The position numbers and the translations under genes are program-made. From Aradus depressus (lineage: Eukaryota; Arthropoda; Insecta; Hemiptera; Aradidae), in the NCBI GenBank assembly GCA_963662175.1, contig OY759220.1, positions 42,008,136 to 42,072,135 on the forward strand: DNA of 64,000 nucleotides. The letters run 5' to 3'. Shown here in pieces: positions 22,933 to 35,640 of the stretch. The notes below the pieces were generated by a model that had not been told where the DNA came from, did not search any database, and saw only the letters and a program-made list of their open reading frames with translations. Every line of letters begins with the position of its first letter. The stretch's first letter is position 1.

Positions 22933-23143
22933 GTGGCCATTACAGGACTTTCTTATACCAACAACGCTGACAAATCACTCTCTCTCCTCTTCCCCTTCCC
23001 TGCCATCTCTTTGTACAACGTTATCTTGAGAGTAGACATTCTTATACCCAGTAATGCCAGTATGAAATAATTTTGAGAAGGGGGAAAGAGAGTGATCTGT
23101 AAGCGTGGTTGGTATAAGAAAGTCCTGTAATGGGAAAACCACA
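22933..23143. mobile_element. MITE, 211 bp, complete
   Basis: The terminal inverted repeats GGCCATTACAGGACTTTC and GAAAGTCCTGTAATGG flank a symmetric body with TTCTTATACC near both ends and a pyrimidine-rich/purine-rich pair inside. Relatives are at 19630-19745, 30095-30205 and 39190-39352. Superfamily not determined. The 63-codon open frame across it is a by-product. Confidence 0.75.
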
Positions 23144-23465
23144 ATTTTTTTTAATTATCTATCACTGTTATTTATTATTACTAAAAAATGAATGATATTA
23201 GTCGCACTTCGGTTACATTATAATATATAGTCGTTGTGCTAAAGCCATAACGTCCATAATATTATCAATTTGGAATGAATTACATCGAAATCGATACAAC
23301 TGCGTCTCGAAAAAGTTCTGGACATTGCATTAATTAGTACTGCAACGATGTATGTACATACTTCTAGAATAGAAAGATAAAATAAATAAATAATTGAATT
23401 TTATGCATAATCTTCATTTATTCGAAAAGCTATAAGTAGCCATATACAATTCTACCAGAGGCAAA

Positions 23466-26273
23466 TTATGAGCCATAATAATAACTTGAGGGGCCATAAT
23501 TATTCATAGAATTTGATGGCTGAGAATAGTTATAATCTTCGGGGAAAATAGGATTTTCCTGATTTTTGATTCCGTAATAGTTTTTGATGATGTCAGCTGC
23601 TTTTTCGGCCATCATCATGGAGGCAACGGCGGCACTCCCTTTGACGTACGTTGGAAGTACAGAATCGCCTACGACTCTCAAACCTTTGATACCCCGCACA
23701 AAGAGCTGATCCTGAGTGACGACCGATCCCATTCGAACGGACCCCAATCCTCGGTCAGTTGTGGCCGTATAATACGTCGCTATACATTTGGCGAAATCCG
23801 GTGCTTTGGTGCATCTAGGTTGGAGATCTGTCACAAGTCTCGCAGAATACTTCGACATTGTAGGAGTTTTCATAAAATCAATAATAGTTCGGACTGCTTC
23901 AACGAGAATGGCTAAGTCTTCTTCTACATTAAAAAAATTTTCATCAATTTTAACAGGGTCGTCTACAACTGTACTTGCGAGTGTAATATTTCCGACGCTC
24001 TTTGGGATTATTGGTAATACTCTAACTGTTATTATCTGCCTGTGTTGTGTAGCTTCGAAACCATAATCGGGGGGATACAAACTGGCAATGCGAAGACCGG
24101 CATTGATTGATGACGGATTTGTTGGGTCAAATGCATTGAAGAGAGCGTCAGCTTCTTCTCCTGTAGTAGTTAGTGGTCCTTCTCCACTTCTTGCGAACTC
24201 GACAATACTGGTATTTGTTCTCCATACGTCTGAAGTGATGGTAAGCCGTTTGTTTATTTCAAAATAAACATCGACATTTGGACGATTCTGATAAAACTTT
24301 CCCACAGGCAGATCACATATTTGAGAGATGCCAAGTCGCTGCAACTCTTCGCGAGGTCCGATTCCTGACAATACTAGAAGTTGGGGAGACTTTAAGCTAC
24401 CCTTGGCTAGAATCACTTCCTTATCCGCCCTCACTGTATATTTCCTACCATTTCTTATATACTCAACTCCTTCTGCCCTTTTAGTCGTTTTATTTATGAT
24501 AATCCTTGGAACTTCAGTATTTTTGATTATAGTTAGATTTTTCCTTTTTGCTACAGGATTTAAATACGCTTGCGCAGCGCTCAGCCTTGTGGCACCGTCA
24601 AGCATAAGCGGAGTATAACCGATGCCAAACAGTCTTAGCCCATTGACGTCGATTAGCGGCCACCCGAACTCTTTGCCAGCTTTGATGTACTCTTCCCGGA
24701 GCAGTGTTCTGTACCTGGGATACCGTACGGTAATCGGACCCTTGGTTCCGTGGTAAGGTGCTCTGTCCAGAGGTTGAATTTTATAGTTTTCCATCTTGAT
24801 ATAGTATGGAAGAACGCTATTCCAACTCCAGTCAGTAAAGCCCTTCTTCGCCCAGTCGTCGTAATCCTCTGGAGCTCCACGAGCGTAGATCATAGGCCCG
24901 ACTGCAGTTTCCCCTCCAAGTCTTCTTCCAAATGGGATGCCGCATCTCCCGCCATTAGCTGTCGACAGTACATATTATGTTATTACAGGTATATCAAAGA
25001 GGCGAAAGGACCTATTGTAGAGTATCTCTATCTCCTCCACCATCTCTCCCAAACAATGCTACTGTTAGTATATGGAGCACTAGCTTAATGTATTTCTAAA
25101 ATACGATTTGTCAAAGCGGAGAAACAAATTAAAAAGTATCCCCTCCTACCATCTCACTGTCTTCGCTTTCGTGTCAGTTTCCCTGCTCGAAAATGTTATT
25201 TATATACGATATTTCACACTTCAGCATACAAATGTGGAGAACGTTTCATGTAGGATCAAAAGTATCTAATAAAACCTGAAAATTTGTTTTCTGTCTCTAA
25301 GTAAGTCCTCGTCTTCTCAGTGGTTTTGAAATCAGATAAATTCTATATGTTATTCCCGAATAGTAGATTCATAATAAAAAGATTGGACTGTATGGTCTTT
25401 GTTTGTGATTTCTTGTTTTTTCTCGTCTCCTGTGAATATAGTTGGAACTACAGCCGCCTGTGAAGAAAGCACTTTTTTTTTAAAAAAAAAGCTTATATTC
25501 TTTTCTCGGTTGACGTTCACAGACGTTTCACCAAACGATTTTCAAGTTGTTAGTGTGCGCACTCATTGCAGATAAGTAGTTCTTCTATCAAGTTTCGTGC
25601 TCGCCTCGCTTAAACTATCTATCCGCTCGATTGAAAAGTCGGTATCCCTGACGTTCTGTGAATTTAACATGGCGCGACCAATTTATTTTGATACAGATTT
25701 TGAAATAATTCCATTCCTCCAAATTTTCTCCAAATCTGTGATATTTGTAGACTAAAAAATTAAATTACGCTAACAACACTCCTACTAGCATTTTTTAACG
25801 TTAAAATAATGTAATAATTACCCAGACATGCTCTGCGTTGTGGAACCGCTCCATCGGTATTAACATCTGTCGTATTGTACCTGTAGATCAACGGATTGTC
25901 AGATATAACTGTTTCATCTCCATATTCTGTGATCAGCAAAACTTTTAAAGATGGAATTTCAGACAGTCTGTTGGCCAGAACGCATCCTGTAAAAAAATAT
26001 ATATTAACGCTATTTTGACAATTTTCACTAATTCTTACTAAATACAGATTATGTTTGTGTAACATTTAAAACATAAGGAAAGAAAAAATGTTATTTTAAA
26101 TTCTTTATAATTTTACCTGAAGCTGTTCCACCAAGAATAATTATATCGTAGGAGTTGGCAACTTGATTCTGCGGAGCGTCAGGTATTGGTGCATTTGGAT
26201 AGAGTTCATTTGAAAAAAACTTTGATACGTAGAAAATGAACACCGATAAGAACTTGGAGAAAGTCAGCTCCAT
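23466..26273 (-). CDS. GMC-family protein, copy D (intact, three exons)
   Basis: Exons are 26273-26117 (157), 25986-25822 (165) and 24958-23466 (1493), with phase-1 introns, giving 604 residues. The hydrophobic N-terminus (residues 1-25) looks like a secretion signal. The Rossmann region reads DIIILGGTASG, with Thr50 in place of the middle Gly of GxGxxG. After beta-2 it reads VLLITEYGDE, where canonical members have Glu-Ala-Gly-Gly. Signature 1 is altered (GRRLGGETAVG instead of a GGSS..N form). Signature 2 is intact (SLKSPQLLVLSGIG). The catalytic His is Arg510 (DRGLGSVRMG) and the second catalytic position is Ser549. Poly(A) signal at 23417-23422. Predicted promoter at 27402-27409. Closest to E and C. 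The protein is probably folded and secreted; FAD binding and oxidation of a substrate are both doubtful. Confidence 0.92.
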
Positions 26274-27353
26274 ATTGCCACAATCTAAAACAGCGTCACA
26301 ACTTTGTATGTACAATGTATAAAGCGAAATAGTACTCAATGAAGCGGGGAGGAGTGATGGGGGTAAACTCAACGAAACTGTTTGTATAGGATAGTTCCAA
26401 CGTTGTAACACCTTGCCAAGATTATCCTGTTATTTTCGGAACGTACTTGAAATAGGTATTTGAAACGGCTAGAACTCCCGGTTATCCGGATCCTATAATG
26501 GCAGTTCCTCCAAGAAAGAACCTGTAACCCTCTACTACACTACGAATTGTGGAACAGTATCATCACACAGACAGTCATGAGTCACAATTTTATTATTATT
26601 CTTTCTCATCCCAAATTTAAAATTGCTATGCAAGTGCTAAGCGATGTATATCACTTATCTAAATTATGAAACTCTTTGAAAAATTATATATCTGAATCTT
26701 TATAGGGCTTTGAATTCACATACGAAGTTTTGTATCAATACATTTATTATAACATCAGTTATCATTGTTTTTGTGCTAAGCCTCCCCACTAATCCCCCCC
26801 CCCCTTCACTTCAGCCGATTTGGCTGAAAATCAATAGATGTATACATTCATTAATTTTCTTTTTTTTCATTTTTGAACTAGAAGGTTGGAAAACATGAAG
26901 ATCCAAAAACATGAGGTCAGACTGAGGGGTTGTGTCATGAGTTTGAATGGGATTGGAAGTCTAGCATCTAAGAAAACTATTGAAATTCCAGGAGAATTAC
27001 AAGATAGAACATATAACGCAAAAATGTAACGATAAGTGACGAATACAAGCGTCAGAATATCAAGATTATTAGCCAAATCTTTGACTTATATTCACAAATT
27101 ATACCATTTAATTTTAAAAAGAAAAATTCAAACAAATTTGGTTAGTTAAGGTTACTGCAGGAAATATGGGGGCCAAGTACGTGGCCTGTGTGCAGCGCAC
27201 ACTCCCACATTCACTTGGTACCCTTTCATCACTGCACTAGTTTAGAATACTGCAACATAAAACAGTAGTTGTATTTTAGGTGCATTTATTCAGTATGCAC
27301 TCAATAGTTATTGCATTATTTAATATAAAAGTACAAATATTTAAGGAACTCAC
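26274..27353 (-). promoter_or_regulatory. Predicted leader intron and conserved 5' flank of copy D
   Basis: An acceptor-like TTTTAG lies just upstream of the ATG context. The landmark TTATCCGGATCC is at about 26482, the dispersed repeat at 26690-26880 and the GTCTAGCATCTAAG block at about 26957. The exon-0 donor is at 27353-27352. All parts are co-linear with copies C, E and F. Confidence 0.45.
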
Positions 27354-27409
27354 CTTGAAGCTGTTGGTACAATATAACTTTCAGTTAGACGTTACCTTTT
27401 TAATTTATA
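27354..27409 (-). promoter_or_regulatory. Copy D promoter and 5' non-coding exon (predicted)
   Basis: Donor TTCAAG/GTGAGT with the exon ending at 27354. TATA box TATAAATT (minus strand) at 27402-27409. This gives a short leader exon spliced about 1.07 kb to the AG before coding exon 1. Confidence 0.6.
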
Positions 27410-27594
27410 GCTGCCTGTAATCTGGTAAATTTTCACCAAATTATGATATACAATTATGAAATTTTTTATGTGGCATAAATATTAATGAATAATAATAGAA
27501 CAATGCCAGTGTCTATCAATGTCTTCGATAGAAATACATTTCAAATTATTAGTTTTATCGGCCTTATTTATCACTTTTTTTTAGGCTGGTTCAT

Positions 27595-28430
27595 GCACAT
27601 GTACAACATCACCAGTCGTGTGCGTGTGGAGAGAGCCGCGGATCAACGTGGGGCTTAAGTGAGGCTATGGAGGGTTGGGTGCGACCATCGGCCAGTCAAT
27701 ATGTTTCAATCGGCCTGTCATACCGCTACCTTCCTCTCCTGCCAGGAGATGACGAACCGGCGGAACAATGGGTTGGCGGTCTCCAACACCAACTGCCATA
27801 GGCCCAGTCCCAGGTATGATCCGGTCACGCGAATAAAATTCCACCCTGGATGGCCGTACAGCAGACATTCGAGGACTTCATGTTCTCCAGTCTTAATGCC
27901 CCCGTATGAACGATTCCCCTTAATGACGGGTAGTTTTAAAATGTCCGTGACCTCATATGTGGGACATCCAGTGGTCACGCTGTACCCATGTGGAGTCAAG
28001 GTGTACATCCTTTGGTTATCCGAACTTCGTGATCATCTTCTTTGCCATTTTTCCATTATCCATTCGTAGTCAATGTACTCGCAACGCGCTTGTTTGGACC
28101 GGCTGCGCATCTCTTCTTTTAGAGCTACGCGTAAGGGCTCACAAAAGTCATGTTGTGTCTACAATAGTACGAGGGCAACAGCACTATCCTATTGGGGGGA
28201 ATTGCACCTGAAGCGCAGTCGTTGAAACAGTTCGATAGGCTCTTGTGACCCTTAAAGGTGTTGTACTCTGGGCTTGTAGCAGAATCTTACACTGCTGCTT
28301 TGTGAGGCCATGACACCAGCCGGCAGCAACATGTCTGCTACGAATTCTCAGGTGTAGATTGTCTTATACGCGAAGTAGTAGCTCAGGGAATGGACATGCG
28401 CCAAAATTGTGAGGCCAAATTCTCCATTTT
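27595..28430 (-). pseudogene. Relic of a non-LTR retrotransposon ORF2 tail (unit D)
   Basis: Co-linear with 16930-17525 and 48735-49300. It starts at GCACATGTACAACATCACC and ends near the GAAGCGCAGTCGTTGAAACAG segment that unit C also has at 18135. The minus frames (for example DRIIPGTGPMA and VTTGCPTYEVTDILK) are pieces of one decayed coding sequence. Confidence 0.5.
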
Positions 28431-28719
28431 CTTGATAAAAAGATGAGAAGGTACGAGGATTTATACCCGAAAAAGACTATGACGGACATTCAAAACACAT
28501 GTAGACGTTGAATGTGCGCTACAGTTTCCATTTTGTTAATTGTTTGAGGAAGGCCTTTTTATAGGACATGTTCGTGTATTTGTTGCTTTTCGCCCAACAA
28601 GTCCATTATTATACCAATTCAGAATAGAATACTTCGTAATAGAAACTCCTACTTCTGAAGAATATTCGACATTAGTGTACAACGATAATTTTTCATGAAT
28701 AGGAAGAAATATAATAAAA

Positions 28720-30095
28720 ATGATTGTATTCTATGCATAATTTTCATTTATTTAAAAGAAATAAGAAATGTATTTCTTGTTTGGCAGGCGGATATAGTGG
28801 ACCTAGTTGTTAAATAATGAATACAAAGGTATGAGTCCACCGATATATTTGATTTATACCACAACCAGTTTCGGCAATTAACTGTCATACTCGGGTAGTG
28901 TATCTAAACGTAAACAAAAAAATATTTTTGAAAATCACAAGAATTTACGAACTTTTACAGTTCAAATCAATAATTAACATTAATAAGTTATGTAAGATAA
29001 AAATTTATTTCAGTGACAATTTTGATACCACTTAACATTTATTGACTTGAACTGTAACAGTTCGCAAAATTTTAGTGATTTTTAAAAATATTTGTTGGTT
29101 TATGTATGTCTAGAATCACTATGAGGATGGCAGTTAATGGAATAGATAATTAAAATACACAATTTCTTTGTCAAACTTCACTATATATTCTCAAATACTC
29201 AACTATTTTCGCCGTGTTAAGGCATTATCAAGAGTCACTTACAAACTGACAGAATTGGTTGACAGGGTAGAAGGTACAGTTATGGAGGGGGTTTTTAGGT
29301 AGTGACGGGGAATCCCTTGTTTTTGTTACTCTATACATTCCAGTAAACAGATATTTACAAGATAATAATAAATATGAAATAAAAAAGAAAATATATATAC
29401 AAAATCGAATAAAGCGAATCTAACAGTAAAGTGTTGGTATTTATATAGGTATGACTCATGAATTATATAAATGTAACATATAATAATATTAAAGTGAATA
29501 AAAACAAATACATAGAATTTAAAGGCAAATTAAAACATCAAATGAAAAATATAGTATTCTCTGAATGTCAGTTGGCAAAACGTTTCTACAATCATCAGAC
29601 TCTTAGCTACTTGATATTTAAATTAAGAAGGGGGGAATGGTTCAGTTCTATTTGTTCATTTAGCATTACAATATCGTTATTTTTGTTCAGTTTATTTATT
29701 TCTACCGCTTCCAGTAAATTCAAAAGTGGACCTTTTTGGCAGATATGTATTATATTTGGTTTGTGTTGTGTGTCTATGGTATGTCCTGTTTGTGTGAGAT
29801 GTTGGTGAAATGAGGAAGTGTTGGAGTTTGTATTTCTTGTGTGTTCCCTGTATCTAATCGTGAATTGTGTATTTTAATTATCTATTTCTAGAATGGAGCT
29901 TCACAAAGTAAATCTGGAAACCATAAATTATGACAGTTAATTGCCGAAACTAGTTGTGGTATAAATAAAATATATTTATGGATCCATACCTCTTCATTAC
30001 TTATAAGAAACTTATACAATTCTACCAGAGCCAAATTTTAATGTATTAGTATGCCCGTTTATTCCGTAAAACGTTTTCATGATGTCAGCTACTTT
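28720..30095 (-). pseudogene. psi-4: GMC 3' end split by a Penelope-like insertion
   Basis: 28720-28770 carries the GMC 3' untranslated signature (ATTCTATGCATAATTTTCAT plus TTATTT, i.e. poly(A) signal). The sequence resumes at 30003 with ACAATTCTACCAGAGCCAAA and then only about 25 C-terminal codons, ending at GATGTCAGCTAC (30090), where a MITE begins. The short repeat ATAAGAAA lies on both sides of the insertion. Confidence 0.7.
28771..30002 (-). mobile_element. Penelope-like element remnant with GIY-YIG tail
   Basis: The ends (about 28811-28885 and 29925-29998) are inverse copies around ATACCACAACCAGTTTCGGC. On the minus strand about 29880-29640 reads TIRYREHTRNTNSN..., HQHLTQTGHTID and later GPLLNLLEAVEINKLNKN, which match the C-terminal GIY-YIG endonuclease region of Penelope-like elements (H-x-TGH and the E-x-x-EI motif). 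No reverse transcriptase is left. A flanking ATAAGAAA suggests a short target duplication. It interrupts psi-4. The plus-strand 116-codon frame across it is a shadow. Confidence 0.7.
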
Positions 30096-30205
30096 GTGAG
30101 AGTGACTTTCTTATACCCTGTAATACCAGTATGAAATGAATTACACGGGGGGAGGGAAGGGGAGAGTGATTTGTACAAAGGATCTTGAAATAACATTGTC
30201 CTGTA
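30095..30205. mobile_element. MITE fragment, family of 22933-23143
   Basis: TTTCTTATACCCTGTAATACC, then the G-rich middle and the terminal AACATTGTCCTGTAA. The left terminal repeat is missing where it meets psi-4. Confidence 0.65.
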
Positions 30206-30414
30206 AACGCCAGATTATACATATAAACTCTTCATCAAAAGTATTGCAACCCTTAATTTTTTCCCATTTATTTGAGACTAAGGTCAATAACTCGTTTCGT
30301 AAAATAGTCACACTTTTTAGCTAAACAAAACGTTTATTTACAAAATTTAACAAAAAAAAAGGGAAATTAAAAATGGATTTTCTGAAAAACAAAACGAAAA
30401 CCTTTTCCGACCTT

Positions 30415-31350
30415 TTAATAAGACGTAATACTATCAAAGAGATTCTTAATGGTTTCTTGTGGGATTTGCTGCCACTCTTCCAACATAGCGGTCACCAACG
30501 GCGAGGTTTGTATGGCGATTATGTGCTCCAACTCTTCTTTTAAGAATATCCCATAAGTGTTCAATACAATTCAAGTCAGGGCTTCTTGCAGGCCCCTACA
30601 TTTTTTCAATCCCCGCAGTGATCAGATAATCGCTTACACAATGTGTGGCCTGGCATTATCTTGCATTAGTAGCGAATCAGGGCCTAAGATGGGCACAATT
30701 GGAGTCACATGTTCTTCTAAAATCTCCTCTACATACAGTAAAGCAGTCAGAGCACCTCCTCTGACCACAACCAGATCGGTACGTGTCCCCCAAGAAACGC
30801 CTCCCTAGAACATTATCGAACCTCCACCAAAAGGAGGCGTTATACAGCATGGCTGGAACCTCTCCCCTTGTCTTCTCCACACTCTTGCTCTGCTATCTGG
30901 GCTATTCAGAGCAACTCTGGTCTCGTCTGTGAAGAGCACTCTTTTCCAATCTTCTATGATAAGCCTGATGCTCTCTCGCAAACCTCAGTCTGATGCTCGG
31001 TGTTGTCTAGTGAAACGCGGCCCTGACGCTGTCCTTCTTGACACTAGGTTGGTCTCCCTCTGTCTTCTCCTCATTGTTGATGTTGAAATATGGACGTTCC
31101 TCACATCAGCAATCACTCTTTGGAGGCTGGAAGCTGTTGACTGCCGGTTTCGAAGTGCATGAAACCTCAGAAACCTATCATCATTGGGCGGCTTGTGGTT
31201 GGCCTCCTCGAATCCCAGTTTCTCTGTACCTTTTTAAGACTCTAGAAACCGTGGAATGATGCCTTCCAAGTCGACGTGCGATGTACTCTAGAGATCGTCC
31301 ATCCTCAGACAAAACAACAGCACGGGTACCTTCTTCCACGCTAAGATACA
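30415..31350 (-). pseudogene. Tc1-like transposase, frameshifted
   Basis: Read on the minus strand with several frame changes. The N-terminal helix-turn-helix part reads LEYIARRLGRHHSTVSRVLK at about 31290-31230. A middle part with NRQSTASSLQRVIADV follows at about 31150. The catalytic core has the motifs FWGGVSWGTRTDLVV at about 30810-30765 and ILGPDSLLMQDNARPH at about 30695-30650, and the C-terminal [14 protein letters not shown] lies at about 30475. These are the expected parts of a DDE transposase of the Tc1/mariner group, in the right order. AAAAGTATTGCAACCC at about 30236 may be a terminal repeat. The frame is broken several times, so it is dead. Confidence 0.85.
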
Positions 31351-31614
31351 TTATGTTAATGAAAAAACCTCCAGTGTTTAAAAGAAATGTGGCTGAGGCC
31401 TTGAAACAACAAATAGTATTGCTAATAAACTGGAGAGATTAAGGACTAAGAGATTTCAGTATTAATGCAACAATTCTTAATCCCCAAACGTGGATAACTC
31501 TTGTCTTTGTTATTGAAGGACATACTGAAGGCAAAATAAATAAAGCAGGCGAAGATTTTACTTAGAAGTTTTGTTTCCTTCAATTCCTTTTGTTTTCTCA
31601 ATTTTTTTTATCCT

Positions 31615-31728
31615 TTTTCCTTTTTAATAAAAAATACTATCAATAATAAAACCATTTTCCAAATGTTTGCAGTGTAAAAATTAAATGGTCTGCCATCTAC
31701 ACTTTTATTAGCACTAACCATATATGTT
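31615..31728 (-). pseudogene. Isolated relic of A-type GMC intron 2
   Basis: AATAATAAAACCATTTTCC and the ATTAAATGGTCTGCC block match 1905-1985 (intron 2 of copy A), 19808-19885 and 39495-39590. The exon that should follow is replaced by a SINE. It is probably the last trace of another array member. Confidence 0.6.
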
Positions 31729-31731
31729 AGT

Positions 31732-32050
31732 TAGTTATTATGACTCATGTCAGACCTTCAACTACGAGGTCATATCGCCTACTACCAGAGCGCTCTTTCG
31801 TCACTCTGGTGGACAAGAGCTCGACTCTACTATGGGAGTCCTAAATTTTGCCTACCCTAAATTTGTATTCACCTAGGGTAGGGTCTATAACGAGTATCTG
31901 ATCATCGCTTAACAATCCATCCGAAGGACGGCGTGCTCAAGTTCAATTTTACCTCCCAGATAAAATAAACTAAGGGCCTCGGCCGGGTTACGAACCCGCT
32001 ATCTTAAGCTCAGTAAGCAAGCACGCATACCACTGAGCTACCGGCGCCCT
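31732..32050 (-). repeat. SINE-1, nearly full length
   Basis: Minus strand. It runs from the tRNA-like head (GGCGCCGGTAGCTCAGTGGT, B box damaged to GGTTCGTAACCC) through the CCGTCCTTCGGATGG body to the tail GACTCTACTATGGGAG and TATTATGACTCATG on the plus strand. Confidence 0.9.
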
Positions 32051-32420
32051 AATACTACACCATAGTACACCAAAGGTTTTTACTTGGGGAACTCCTAATT
32101 GGATTAGTGGTAGGAATTGCATTACTGGGATCGCCACAGAATCTGTCACATGAAGTTGCATAATATAGTACACATCGTCGGTGTCGTAAAGCCACAACGT
32201 CCATTATACTATCAAATAAGAATAGGTTACATCTGAATAGATACTTCTAAGACTCGATAATGTTCTGGACATAGTAGCATTAATTAGAACAGCAACGATA
32301 TAGGTATATATATTTTTAGAATAGGAAAGTATAATTTACAAAAAAAAAAAGTATTTTGTTCATAATTTTCATTTATTTGAAAGGTTATAAGAATACATAT
32401 GCGATTCTACCAAAAGCAAA

Positions 32421-34889
32421 TTAAGCTGCATAATAATGACCAGAGGGGCCATAATTATTCATAGAATTTGAAGGCTGAGAATAGTCATAATCTTGGGGGA
32501 AAATTGGGTTTTCCTGATTTTTGATTCCGTAATAATTTTTGATGATGTCAGCTGCTTTTTCAGCGACCATCATGGAGGCAACAGCGACACTCCCTTTGAT
32601 GTACGTTGGAATTACAGAGTCACCGACAACTCTCAAACCTTTGATACCCCGCACAAAGAGCTGATCCTGAGTGACGACCGATCCCATTCGTACGGACCCC
32701 AATCCTCGGTCAGTTGTGGCCGTATAATATGTCGCTATACATTTGGCGAAATCCGGTGCTTTTGTGCACCTAGGTTGGAGATCTGTCACAAGTCTCGCAG
32801 AATACTTCGACATTGTAGGAGTTTTCATAAACTCAATAATAGTTCGGACTGCTTCAACGAGAATGGCTAAGTCTTCTTCTACTTGAAAAAAATTTTCATC
32901 AATTAAAACCGAGTCGCCTACAACTGTACTTGCGAGTGTAATATTTCCGACGCTCTTTGGGATCGTTGGTAATACTCTAACTGTTATTATCTGCCTGTGT
33001 TGTGTAGCTTCGAAATTATTATCGGGGGGATACAAACTGGCAATGCGAAGACCGGCATTGGTTGATGACTGATTTGTTGGGTCAAATGCGTTGAAGAGAG
33101 CGTCAGCTTCTTCTCCTGTAGTAGTTAGTGGTCCTTCTCCACTTTTTGCGAACTCGACAATACTGGTATTTGTTCTCCATACGTCTGAAGTGATGGTAAG
33201 CCGTTTCTTTATTTCGAAATAAACATTTACATTTGGTCGATTCCGATAAAACTTCCCCACAGGCAGATCACATATTTGAGTGATGCCAAGTCGCTGCAAC
33301 TCTTCGCGTGGTCCGATTCCTGACAATACTAGAAGTTGGGGAGACTTTAAGCTACCCTTGGCTAGTATCACTTCCTTATTCGCCCTCACTGTATATTTCC
33401 TACCATTTCTTATATACTCAACTCCTTCTGCCGTTTTAGTTGCTTTATTTATAATAATCCTAGGTACATTAGTATTTTTGATTACAGTAAGATTTTTCCT
33501 TTTTGCTACAGGATTTAAATACGCCTGCGCAGCGCTCAGCCTTGTGGGACCGTCAAGCATATGCGGAGTATAACCGATGCCAATCAGTCTTAGCCCATTG
33601 ACGTCGATTAGCGGCCACCCGAACTCTTTGCCAGCTTTGATGTACTCTTCCCGGAGCAGGGTTCTGTACCTGGGATACCGTACGGTAATCGGACCATTGG
33701 TTCCGTGGTAAGGTGCTCTGTCCAGAGGTTGAATTTTATAGTTTTCCATCTTGATATAGTATGGAAGAACGCTTTTCCAGCTCCAGTCGGTAAAGCCCTC
33801 CTTCGCCCATTGGTCGTAGTCCTCTGGGGCTCCACGAGCGTAGACCATAGGCCCGACTGCAGTTTCTCCTCCAAGTCTTCTTCCAAATGGGATGCCGCAT
33901 CTCCCGCCATTAGCTGTCGACAATACATATTATGTTATTACAGGTATATCAAAGTGACCAAGGGATCTATTGTAAAGAGTATCTGTATCCCCTCCACCAG
34001 AGGAGAAAAGATAAAAAACATATTCCCCACGCCTCCATCCGCTCACCACTACCCTCGCTGTCGTGTCACTTGAATAACAAGTTTGGAGAGTGAAACACGA
34101 AAGCTACTAGTATGGTCATTGTTTGACCTGAAACGGATAAGGACGGAATAGCTCTCAAAAGTTCCCCATGTACGGATAACCACGGTCGCACGGAGGCTCA
34201 CAGACGCTAGGCCAAACAATTTTGAAGTAGTTAGTGTGCTCAGTCAATAAAGCTAAACAGTTTAGTCGTCTTAAAATCATATCTCATGCTCGACTCGATT
34301 GAACTATCTATCGTCCGACTGATAACTCGATAGTACGCGATTTATGCGACCAACGATACACATTTAGCAATCCCATTCCTTTCAGTTTCTTCAATTTGTT
34401 GTTTATTGTTTATAATTGTTAAATAAATATACTAATTACCCAGACATGCTCTGCGTTGTGGAACCGCTCCGTCGGTATTGACAACTGTCGTATTGTATCT
34501 GTAGATCAACGGATTGTCGGATATAACTGTTTCGTCTCCATATTCTGCGATCAGCAAAACTTTTAAAGATGGAATTTCAGACAGTCTGTTGGCCAGAACG
34601 CATCCTGTAAAAAAATATAATAACGTTATTTTTGCAATTGTCACTATATCTTACTAAATACAGATTATGTTTATGTAACATTTAAAACATAATGAAAGAA
34701 AAAATGTTATTTAAAATTCTTTATAATTTCACCTGAAGCTGTCCCACCAAGAATAATTATATCGTAGGAGCTTGCAACTTGATTCTGCGGAGTGTCGGTG
34801 ATTGGTGCATTTGGGTAGAGTTCATTTGAAAAAAACTTTGATACGTAGAAAATGAACACTGATATGAACCTGGAGAAAGTCAGCTCCAT
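32421..34889 (-). CDS. GMC-family protein, copy E (intact, three exons)
   Basis: Exons are 34889-34733 (157), 34604-34440 (165) and 33913-32421 (1493), giving 604 residues. Signal-like residues 1-25 (FISVFIFYVSKFF). Rossmann segment DIIILGGTASG at 43-53, with Thr50 replacing Gly. After beta-2 it reads VLLIAEYGDE. Signature-1 equivalent at 118-128 is GRRLGGETAVG. Signature 2 is SLKSPQLLVLSGIG. The catalytic His is replaced by Arg510 in DRGLGSVRMG and the second catalytic position is Ser549 in YIKGSVAVA. The loop between these positions is about five residues shorter than in typical members. Poly(A) signal at 32372-32377. Predicted promoter at 36917-36924. Most similar to D and C, mainly synonymous-looking changes in the conserved blocks. 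Confidence 0.92.
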
Positions 34890-35269
34890 TTTGACACAAT
34901 CTGAAACAGCGTCACAACTTTGTATGTACAATGTATAAAGCGAAATAGTACTCAATAAAGGGGGGAGGAGGGATGGGAGTATACTCAACGAAACTGTTTT
35001 GTTTCGAAAATGTAAGTTACTGGCTAGAACTCCCTGTTATCCGGATCCAATAATGAGAGTTACTTCAATAAAGAACCTGTAACCCTCTACTACACTACGA
35101 ACAGTGGAACAGTATCATCACACAGACAGTGTTGCCCTATTACTAAGAAAGAACTATTGATGAAATAAACGTTTTATTTCTTCTTTCATTTATGTTTTCA
35201 CAATTATTATTAGTTTTTATGATTTGCTGATCCTGACAATTAATATTAAGGTCAGTGCTGCACGCGGCG

Positions 35270-35640
35270 AAATTCCCCACTTCTCTTAGTTATGTAACTT
35301 TTTGTCAATTTTTAATTCCCCCACCTGTGTAATTGTATAACTTATTTAATTGGTCAAAAATTCGAGGTTGTGTTTTCACCGGAATTTCATGTTTTCCGAT
35401 CTCATGATGTAAAAAAAAAATCTGTCTGTCTGTGGACACGATAGCTCACAACAGATATAATGCATCGAGACAAAATGTTATATGTTTATCCAGAAATCCA
35501 GGGATACAAAATTTCATGTGTGAATTTAAAATCCCATAAGGACAACACTTATCGATTTTAATGGAAGGGGGGTCCAACTTAAAACCAGAATAACTGCGGA
35601 TGTATCAATATTAAAGTTCAAAAGTCGAAATCCCATGAGG
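35270..35640. repeat. Dispersed repeat (family of 4050-4755), reverse orientation
   Basis: Contains GGTCAAAAATTCGAGGTTG and repeated AAATTTCATGTGTGAAT / GGACAACACTTATCG motifs, the inverse of the units at 4050-4755. Non-coding. Confidence 0.5.

Noticed and set aside
26091..26411. N-terminal extension of the GMC protein upstream of the MEL start (also seen in C, E and F)
   Set aside because: The extension is not conserved in copy A, and an AG acceptor lies directly before the ATG context in all copies, so a leader intron is more likely.
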